Below are positions 33,821-43,900 of a stretch of DNA of 64,000 bases, piece after piece. The position numbers were made by a program, and so were the translations under genes. The stretch's first letter is position 1. Each line of letters opens with the position of its first letter. This DNA comes from Mycobacterium sp. AZCC_0083 (GTDB lineage: Bacteria; Actinomycetota; Actinomycetes; Mycobacteriales; Mycobacteriaceae): the NCBI RefSeq assembly GCF_014202335.1, contig NZ_JACHGP010000006.1, forward strand, positions 248,001-312,000, in the 5' to 3' direction. Below the pieces are notes generated by a model, which saw only the letters and a program-made list of their open reading frames with translations, was not told where the DNA came from and did not search any database.

Positions 33821-34903
33821 ATGAGGCGTGTAGCGGTGTGGGGAACGGGCAACATGGGGTCGACGGCGATCCGTTCGGTGACGGCCTTTCCAGGGCTGGA
33901 ATTGGCCGGTGTGATCACCTCATCGCCGGACAAGGAAGGCAGGGACGCGGCGACGTTCGCCGGGCTGGACTCACCCACCGGCGTCACCGCCACCACCGAC
34001 GTCGACGCCGCACTGTCGGTCAGCGATGCCGTGGCCTACATGGCGTCCGGTGACATCCGTCCCGACGACGCGATCAACGACATCGTGCGCTGCCTGCGCG
34101 CGGGCGTCCACGTCGTGACGCCGTCGCTGTACTCGCTATACGACCCCCGATCCGCGCCGAAGGAGTGGGTCGACCGCCTGACCGCTGCGGCAGAGGAGGG
34201 CGGCGCCACGCTGTTGGTCAGTGGCGTCGACCCGGGTTGGGCCAACGACGCGCTGGCCGTGATGGCGGCCGGGCTGTGCACGCGGATCAAGACCATTTAC
34301 TGCCAGGAGATCTTCGACTACTCGACCTACGACCAGCCCTATGCGGTCAAGGTGTCGTGCGGATTCGGCGGATCCATGGATGAGATGCCGATGATGCTGT
34401 TGCCCTCCATCCCGACCATGGTCTGGGGCGGCAACATCCGGCTCATCGGCCGCGGCCTGGGGCTCGAGATCGACGAGATCACCGAAGAGCTCGAGCGGCT
34501 GCCTCTCGAGGAATCGGTCGACACCGTGATGGGGCCCTTCGAGAAGGGCACGCAAGGCGCGTTCTGGCTGAAGATCATCGGCTGGTCGGGTGGCAAGAAG
34601 CGGATCGTCGTCGACCACATCACCCGTATCCACCCGTCCTGTGCGCCGCAGTGGCCACAGCCCGACGAGGGTGCGGGCGACCACCGCGTCGTGGTCGACG
34701 GCGACCCGCAGCTCACCATCGTCAGCCGTGCCGATCTGCCTGGCGGCAACCGCGCCGGCGGCGGCAATACGACGGCCGCCAACCGGCTGCTCGGCGCCAT
34801 CGAGTGGCTGGCCACCCAGAAGCCTGGCATCTACGACGGCCTGGACGTTCCGCTGCACACGCCGCTACCGGATGAAGTCGAGGCGACGCGCTGGGCCGAT
34901 TGA
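33821..34903 (+). CDS. DapB-like NAD(P)-binding dehydrogenase
   Basis: 360 residues from ATG 33821 (MRRVAVWGTGNMGSTAIRSV), a Rossmann nucleotide motif GTGNMGS at the very N-terminus. The fold resembles dihydrodipicolinate reductase/2,4-diaminopentanoate dehydrogenase-type proteins, common in mycobacteria as uncharacterised paralogues. Other parts: AVAYMASGDIRPDDAINDIV, GVHVVTPSLYSLYDP, LLVSGVDPGWANDALAVMAA. The C-terminal domain (about 200-300) is the family alpha/beta insert. It converges on the PKS gene with a 10-base gap. Substrate unknown; no evidence ties it to TPP synthesis except position. Confidence 0.75.
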   Translation: MRRVAVWGTGNMGSTAIRSVTAFPGLELAGVITSSPDKEGRDAATFAGLDSPTGVTATTDVDAALSVSDAVAYMASGDIRPDDAINDIVRCLRAGVHVVTPSLYSLYDPRSAPKEWVDRLTAAAEEGGATLLVSGVDPGWANDALAVMAAGLCTRIKTIYCQEIFDYSTYDQPYAVKVSCGFGGSMDEMPMMLLPSIPTMVWGGNIRLIGRGLGLEIDEITEELERLPLEESVDTVMGPFEKGTQGAFWLKIIGWSGGKKRIVVDHITRIHPSCAPQWPQPDEGAGDHRVVVDGDPQLTIVSRADLPGGNRAGGGNTTAANRLLGAIEWLATQKPGIYDGLDVPLHTPLPDEVEATRWAD

Positions 34904-34913
34904 TCGCCGAGGA

Positions 34914-37900
34914 TCAGTCTCCGGATTGGGGAGCCGCCACGGCCTCCGACTCGGCCGACGGTGCACCCTCCTGCGGCGATGCTGGAGATTCGGCATCCGA
35001 CAGCTGACCCACGAGGTACTCGGCGAGCCCCCCGATGGACGGATAGTCGAATACGGCCGTCGCGTTGATCGTGAACGCGCCGCCGAACTGACTGTGCAGC
35101 CGGTTGCGGAGTTCGATCGCCATCAGTGAATCCGTACCAAGGTCCAGGAAGCGGCTGGTTGCCGCGGGCGGTTGCGCGAGCCGCAGGAAGTTCTGCACCT
35201 CGCGCTGAAGGAACTCGGTCACGAAACTGGCGCGCTGCGCCACCGGGATCTCCTGCAGTTGCTTGAGCAACTCGCTGTCACCGGTCACCTCCCCGACGGC
35301 ACTTGGCAACACGAGGTCGAGAATCGGCGGACGCGAACTGCCAAGCACCTTCGCGGCACGTTGCCAGTTGGCCTTGATGACGGTTGCCTGCCCGGTTCCG
35401 TTGGCGACAACCTCGGCGAGTGCGGCCAGCGCGACCGAGGGCTCCAGTGGGATCAGGCCTTGCGCACCGATATTGGCGCGCGCCGCCTCCGACGATGCCA
35501 TGCCACCCTGGGCCCACGGGCCGAAGTTGACTCCGGTCGCAGGCAGACCTCTCGCCCTTCTCTGCGCGACGAGTCCGTCGAGCAGCGCGTTGGCAGTCGA
35601 GTAGTTGGACTGTCCTGGTGAACCGAACAAGCTGGACACCGATGAGGACACGATGAAGAAGTCCAGCTCGTCGTCCTCCGTAAGACGGTTCAAGTGGAGG
35701 GCGCCGAACGCCTTGGGCGCCAACGTCGTTCGGAAGCGTTCCACGGACTGTTGCGACAGCAGCGCATCGTCGAGCACGCCGGCCAAATGTGCCACTCCGG
35801 CGAGCGGCGGCAACTCCGCACGGATGCGGTCCAGCAGCTTCTCGACCTCGGACTCGTCGCCGACATCGGCTGCGAAGGTATGGATGCGGCACTTGTAGCG
35901 CTCGGTGAGCTCCGCGATGACCCGTAGCGCATCCGCGTCGGGCGCGCGCCGGCTGGTCAACACGATGTCCCCTGCGCCGAGTTGGGCCAGATACGCGGCC
36001 GTGTGCAGACCGATTGCACCGAGTCCGCCGGTGATCAGATAGGTCCGATCGGCACGCGGCTGCAGCGGGGTCGGGATCTGCACCACGATCTTCCCGATGT
36101 GCCGCGCTTGCTGCATGCGGCGGAACGCCGCTCTGGCCTCCGTCACTGGATAGATCTCGGCGGGCAGCGGTGCCCACTCGTCCTTCGCCAACCCGTCGGA
36201 CACCTCGGTCAACAGCCGCTTGATGTGCGCGGGGTTCTGCAGGGTGGTCACGTCCAGTGCGACGATCTCGTAGTCGATGTCGGGACGCGCCGCACCCATC
36301 TGCTCGTGCGTCCAGATATCGCGCTTGGCGATCTCGGCGAAACGGCCGTTCTGGGCGGTGGCTCGCACGGTCGCTTCGAGGAACCCCTCGTTGGTCAGGC
36401 TGTTGAGCACGACGTCGACTCCGACGCCGTTGGTGTCGGTCAGGATCTGGTCTGCGAAATCCGTTGTGCGCGAGTCGTAGACGTACTTCACGCCCATCTT
36501 GCGCAGGGTCTCGCGCTTGTAGGTGCTTGCCGTCGCGAAGACGATGGCGCCGTGCTGCTGCGCCATCTGGATCGCGGCGAGCCCGACGCCGCCGCTGGCG
36601 GCGTGGATGAGCACCCGGTCACCGGGTCGCAACTGCGCCCAGTCGAATGCGAGTCGGACCGTGAGCGCCGCGGCGGGAATGGTGGCCGCATCCACCGCGC
36701 TCACCCCGTCGGGAATGGGCGCCAGCAACTGGACCGGCACGTTGAACCGGCTGGAGAAGGCGCCCTGCATGAAACCGTAGACGCGCTGGCCGACTTCGAG
36801 TCCGGTGACGCCATTACCCAACTGTGTGATGACGCCGGCGAAGTCCCCGCCGATCGGTCCGGGATCACCCGGGTAGAGCCCGAGCACGTTGAGCACGTCG
36901 CGGAAGTTGAGACCCGCGGCTTCCACCCGGACCTGTACGTAACCCTCGGCAGGCAGCGGCACGTCCGTCTCGGTCAGCCGCAGGTTGTCGATCGCGCCGC
37001 GTTCGGTGGGCGCCAAGACGTAATCGCTGCCGCGCGGCACCGTGAGATGACCGCTGCGCGACCATGGCAGCAACCGCGAGGCCAAGAGCTTGCCTTGCCG
37101 CAGTGCGAGTTCCGGCTCGTCAACCGGTGTGGCTAGCAGGTTCGCCAGTGCGTGCACGGCCTCAGGCGATCCGTCGCAATCGACGAGTCGGCAGCGCAGC
37201 GCAGGCTCCTCGTTGATCGCCGTGCGCCCGAACCCCCACAGCGCGGCCTGCACCGGATCGACCGGTTCGCCGGACTCGCATGCCACGGCCTGCTCGGTGA
37301 CGATCCACAGTCCATTCGGAAGTTTCACGCTGCCGTTTTCTGAGCCGCCCTGCACGGTGTGTACGGCGCTCAGCAGGTTGGCGAGCTCGGTCTCGATCCG
37401 CTCGGCGACGTCGACGCTCGACTCCTCTGGGCTCCGGCCGGTACTGCGCCAGACGACTCCAGAGAACCCCGCGCCGCGCTGGTGCGCCTGTGCCAACAAC
37501 GGTCCCAAGAGTTCTGGATCCGAGGTTCGGTCGAAGGGAATGCAGCCAGGCACCTTGTCGGCCAACGCATCGAAATTGGCGATCAACCAGGTGCCGTTCG
37601 CCTTCTCGGCGCCGTCGCTTGGAGCCGCCGGTGGCACCTCGTGCCAACCAAGGGTGTACAGCATCCGGGTGACATCGCCACCGAGCCCGCGCAACAACGC
37701 CTCGCGGGGCGCGCGTTTGACCGTGAACTCGCGAATTCCACCCAGCTGGTGGCCATCTCGGTCGACGAAATCGAGGTCGAAGACCTGGGTTTCGCTGTCG
37801 AGGGCACTCTCGTGCCACCTCGCCCGGCAATAGAACCGCCGAGGCATCTTCTCGCGCAGCGTCACTTGCCCGTACCGCAACGGCAAGTACAGATCGTTCA

Positions 37901-40900
37901 CACCCTGTTCGGCCGCGAGAAGCGCCGGGAACGCAGGGAAGGCGACTCCGGTGCACAGGTCCATCAGCACCGGGTGCATCGGTTCGGTTCCGAGATGTTC
38001 GGTGAGTTCTTCGCCGACGACGATGTCACCGATCGCCTCACCCTCACCAAGCCACAGCGACTTCAGGGAACCAGACCAGGTTGGTCCCCATGCCAGCTCC
38101 AGGTCGGCGAACGTCCCGAACAGATCCTGAGGACGCATGCGGTTCAGCCGCTCGATTGCCGCGTCGACGGGCTCCGCCTGCTCAGACGCCGGCTCGGCTG
38201 TGAGGTCCGAGGCGCCGGTGACGATGGTGCCTTCGGCGTTCAACGACCATTCGGCATCACGGACGCCGTACGGGCGGCTGTGCACCTCGAACGTCGAACT
38301 GCTGCCGTTCTCCAGTGGATGCAATGTCAGCTGCACCTCGCGAGAACTCTTCTCGGGCAGGATGATCGGCTCGTAGAAGAAGACATCCTTCACCCCAGCC
38401 GGCAGACCGACGGCGGCCAGGGCCATCGCCGCGTACGTCGCCCCTGGGACGACCACGGTGCCGTAGATGACGTGATCGGACAGCCATGGCTGCGATTTGA
38501 CGGACAACCTGCTGGTGTAGACGGAGTCGCCGGAGGCAAGGTCCTTTGCACTACCGAGAATCCCTGAAGCACCGGAACCGTAACCATCGGAGCCGGCGAT
38601 GCCGGATGTCTTGGGCCAGAAGCGACGGCGCTGGAACGGATAGGTGGGCAATTCGAGTCTGCGACCTTGCCCACGATGCAGGCTGGCGAAATTGGGCCTG
38701 TGGCCACCGACGTAGGCCGCGGCCAGCGCGTCGGCGATCTGGCGCCGGTCGCCAACGCCCTTGCGCAGCGAGACGATCGCCCGCGGCGCGGCCAAGTGCT
38801 CCGGCCAGACCTGCACCGCAGCCCCGGTCAGCACCGGTTGCGGACCGAGCTCCATCAACACCGAACTTCCCAGCCCCGCGATGGTGCGCACACTTTCGGC
38901 GAATTGCACGGGCTGGCGGGAATGCCGCCGCCAGTACCCCGCGTCGAGCGGGGTCTGGGCCGTGAGTACCGCGCCGGTTCGGTTGCAGACCAGCGGCAAC
39001 GTCGGTACGGCGAACTGCATCTGCGCGGCGTACTTCTCGAATTCGTCGAGCACCGGATCCAGCAATTCCGAGTGGAAGGCGTGGCTGGTGTCGAGCCAGG
39101 TGCAGCGGATCCCCTCGTCCTCGAACTTGGCGACGACCTGTTCCACATCCTCACCTGGACCCGACACGACGGTGTTGGGTCCGTTGTAGGCGGCGATGGA
39201 TACTCGCGGGAACTCGCTTGCGATCTCCTCGACGTGCTTGGCGTCGGTGAAGACCGCCACCATTCGTCCACCTTCTGGCAGGCTGCCGAACAGCCTGCCG
39301 CGCTCGGCCATCAGGCGTGCGCCGTCCTCGAGGCTGAAGACTCCGGCCACGCATGCCGCTGCATACTGGCCAACGCTGTGCCCCAACACCACGTCGGGCT
39401 CGATGCCCCACGACTGCCAGAGACGGGCCAGGCCCATCTCGACGGCGAATAGCGCCGGTTGGGCAAACGACGTGTGCCGCAGTGTTTCTTGGGCGTCCTC
39501 CGGCACTCTACGATCGCTGGCGAACATTACCTCCAGCAACGGCCGCGGCAGCATGCCCTCGACCGCCTCCGCGCAGCGTGTCACGGTCTCGGCGAAGACC
39601 GGCTCCGTGTCGAACAACTCACGCGCCATGCCAGGATGCTGGCTGCCCTGCCCGGTGAACAACCACGTCGTCGTCGGGCGATTCGTGTGCTCGCCACGGA
39701 CGACACCTGGTCGCAGGCGGTTCTCGGCCAGCTCGGCCAGGCCCTGACGCGCACCCTCGATCGAATCGACGACCAGCGCGGCGCGATGTTCGAAGTGCGA
39801 ACGGCCTGCCCCAGCGGTGAGGCATACGTCGGCCAGGTCGGCATCCGGGTGGGCGGTCAACCAGGTGTCGTAGCGTTGCGCCAACGCCACCAGTGCTTCC
39901 GGTGACCGCGCGGACAGCGCCAGCACGTTGACGGCAGGCTGCGTGTCAGCGCCGAGCTCCGTGGCGATCGCGACGTAGTCAGCCGAGTCTGCAGGTTCCG
40001 CCTCTTGCGCAGGCGCTTCCTCGATCAGCACGTGCGCGTTGGTGCCGGTGAATCCGAAGGAACTCACCCCTGCGCGTCGCGGCCTGCCGTTGGCCTGCCA
40101 CGGAATCGCCTTGTCCACGACCTTCACCGGCAGTGAGTCCCACGGGATGTGCGGCGACGGATTGTCGAAGTGCAGGCTCTGCGGCAGCATTTCGTGCTGC
40201 AGTGACAACACGACCTTGATCAGACCTGCTGCGCCAGACGCCGACTCGGTGTGACCGATATTCGATTTCACCGATCCCATCAGCAACGGGCGGTCCGCGT
40301 CACGCGACCCGCCGTAGGCGGCTGCGGCGGCTTGCACCTCGATCGGATCGCCAAGCGGGGTGCCCGTCCCGTGCGCCTCGAGGTAGTCGACATCCCCGCC
40401 TGCCAGACCGGCGCGAGCCAGCGCCGTCCCGATGAGCCGTTGCTGTGCACCACCATTGGGCACCGTCAAACCACTGGAAGCGCCGTCCTGGTTGACCGCG
40501 CTGCCGGAAATGACCGCGCAGACCCGGTCGCCATCGCGCACCGCGTCGCTCAGCCTCTTGAGTACGAGGATTCCGCAACCTTCGCTGCGCACATAGCCGT
40601 CGGCGGAAGCGTCGAACGTCTTGCACCGCCCGACTGGCGAAAGCATCCTGGCGCGTGAGGCGGCGACGACCGTCACCGGACTCAGCAAGACGTTCACACC
40701 GCCGGCCAGCGCCAAGTCGCAGTCACCGGAGTGCAAGGCCTGGACGGCCTGATGGACGGCCACCAGCGCCGAGCTGCATGCGGTATCGACCGCCATCGCC
40801 GGTCCTTCGAGTCCCAGCGCGAAGGCAACCCGACCGGAAATGGCGTTGAGCGCGTTGCCGGTGATGAAGTAGGGCTCGATCTTGTCGATCGACTCCGACG

Positions 40901-43900
40901 ACAGCAGATGCGCGTACTCGTTGGCGGCGACACCCATGAAGATGCCGGTTTGGCTCCCGCGCAGGGCTGCTGGCGAGTATCCGGCCCTTTCGAGACCTTC
41001 CCATGCCGTTTCGAGCGTCAGTCGCTGCTGCGGCTCGATCCAGACGGCCTCGCGCGGGGAGATGCCGAAGAATTCGGGATCGAATCCATCGATCCCGTCG
41101 AGGAATCCGCCGAAGCGCGTGTAGGTCTTGCCACGAGCCTCTGGATCCGGGTCGTAGAACTCGTCGATGTCGAATCGGTCCTCAGGGACTTCCCGGATCG
41201 CGTCGACGCCGCCGAACAGTACGTCCCAGAAGGCTTCAGGGTCGGGCGCGCCGGGGAAACGGCACGACACCGCGACGATCGCGATGGGTTCGTCCGCGGG
41301 CGTCGACGCAACTGACGCGAGCTGAGGTTTGGTGGAAGCCTGCGCACTGAGCCCGAGCACCTCGCCGAGCAGGTAGTCGGCCGCGTCGGACACCCTGGGG
41401 TGATCCATCACCAGGGTGATCGGGATCTCCTTGCCCACCCCTTGTTCGATGCGGCGCCGCAATTCGACAGCCATCAGCGAATCCATGCCGAGGTCGAAGA
41501 ATCCCTCGTCCTCGCGGATCTCCGAAGCATCGACGCGCGTCACCTCTGCCACCGCGTCGCGGAGGTAATCCGTCATGAGCTTCTTGCGCTGCTGCACTGG
41601 AGCATTGGTGAGCCGCTCGACGAACGGGTTCTTTCCGGACGCGGTTGGCGCAGGCGCCGTTTCGGGCACCTCGCTCTCGAACTCGGCCAGGAATGCGCGT
41701 TTCCCGGCCTGCTGGTAGAGCGGAAGGAAACGGGCCCAGTCGATCCGGGCCACGACCCCTTGTGCCGGGCCCTGCGCACCAGAGGTCGCCACGACGTCGG
41801 CCAGTCCTGCCAGTGCATCGGCAGGTGACAGTGTCCGGACGCCTCGCTTCTCCAGTCGCGCACGCGACTCCGCGTCGGCCATGCCCGCCGACCATGGACC
41901 GAAATTGACGCTGATCCCTGGGATGCCCTGCTCCCGCAGGCGCCAGGCCAGCCCGTCGAGAAAGGCGTTGGCCGCACCGTAGGCGGTCTGACCGAATCCG
42001 CCCCACACCGAGGCGATCGAAGAGGTGCTGATGAAGAAGTCCAGCTTCAGGTCGGCGGCCGCTTCACTCAAATGCCAAGCACCCCATACCTTCCCAGCAA
42101 AGATGCGATCTACTTCGGAGTCATCAAGGTTGCTCAACGCGGTGGTGCCAAGCTCCCCAGCGGCATGGACGATGCCGGCCAGCGGCGGTAGCTCGGCCCC
42201 GACAGTAGCCAAGAGGCGTGCGACGTCGTGCGCATCGGCGACGTCGGCAGCGATGACCCGGAACTCGCAGCCGTGCTGTTCGCCCAGCGCGTCGATGCGC
42301 TGTTGCGCGGCATCGCTTGGCGCGCGCCTGCTGGTCAGCACCAGGTGCTTGGCGCCGCGCGCGGCCAGGTATCCGGCGATCTCCAGCCCGATGGATCCGA
42401 GGCCTCCGGTCACCAAATACGTTGCGTCATCCCGCAGTTCCAACGGCGTGGCGTTTGGCTGCCCAACCCGACGGACGAGCCGTGGGACATAGACAACGCG
42501 TTCACGCAGCGCGATTTGGTCTTCCCTGGAAGCCGACTCGCGCGGCGTTGCCACCACGTGGTCGACGAACCGTGACCATTCGTCGGCAGTGACTCTTCCC
42601 GTCGCTGCGCTCGCCCCGGTGCCTGCCGACAAGTCGGCCAGTCCGCCCCACACCTGCGGAACCTCCAGCGCGGCGGCACGACCGAATCCCCACAGGCAAC
42701 TCTGATCGGGCGACACGGTGTCCGCGTCGGTGACTCGTTGCGCGCCGCGGGTCACCAACCAGATGGGTCTGCGCAACTCAGCGGCGATCGCGGCACGGAA
42801 GATCCGCCGTGTTCCGCCAAGGATTCTGTGTTGCATCCGCAACAGTGACCGCATCGACGGTGCATCGCCGGAACCGAGGGCGGCGAAATGCACGATACGT
42901 GTCGTCGGATCATCAACTGCCGCAACGCGCAACGTGACCGCGAGCTGTTCCTCGTCCGCGTCGGACGCAGGCAACCCGACGATCCGGTGCCGGTCGCCAC
43001 GTGCAGTTAGCACGTCGACCAGAGGCTGGACGGCGTCGGGATCATCGCCGATGAGGATCCAGGCGGATCCGTCGCCGGTTTCCGCGCTGGAATTCGGAGC
43101 AGTGGATTTCTCCCAGTGGAACTCGTAGCGGTCGTCCGCCGTTGCCTGGGTCATCCGTTGTTGGTTGTGTTGTGCCGCAAGCTTGGTCAGCACGTTCATG
43201 GTGTCGTGGTCACCGCTCGCACCGTTGAGCAGGGTCGCGAGTTCTTCGATCCGGCCATCCTCGAGAAGGCGGACGGCTTGGGTACGCGCGGAAACGGGCT
43301 GCTGCTGGCTGGCGGGATCACGATTGTCCCGAAACCAGTACTGGCGATGTTCGAACGGGTAGGTGGGCAGGTCGAGCTTTCGCGCGTGCGGCTGCCGGAA
43401 TGCGGCGAACTCGGGCAGGTGGCCAAGGACGTACGCGTCGGCGACGGCTTCGGTGACCTGTCGGTGGTCGGCGGTGTTCCGACGCAGAGACGCAATCGCG
43501 CGCGGTGCGGTGGCCGGGTCGGGCCATGCCCGCAGGGCAGCGGCGGTGAGCACCGGTTGTGGGCCGATCTCGAGCAGCACCTTGCAATTCAGCTCGGCAA
43601 GGGTTTGCACGCTCTTGGCGAACTCCACCGGTTGGCGCGCGTGACGACGCCAGTAGGCGCCATCGAGTTTCACACTCCTGCCGAGTGCGGCGCCGGTGCG
43701 ATTGTCAATCAGAATCCGTTGTGGTGGCGCGAAATTGAATCGTTGTGCATACGACTCGAATTCATCGAGGATCGGGTCGAGCAGCGCTGAGTGGAACGCG
43801 TGGCTGGTCTCCAGCCAGTCACACCGGACACCGTCGCCCACCAGCCCGGCCACTGCCTGCTCCAGCTCCCGTGCGGGTCCCGACAGCACGGTGTTGGCGC

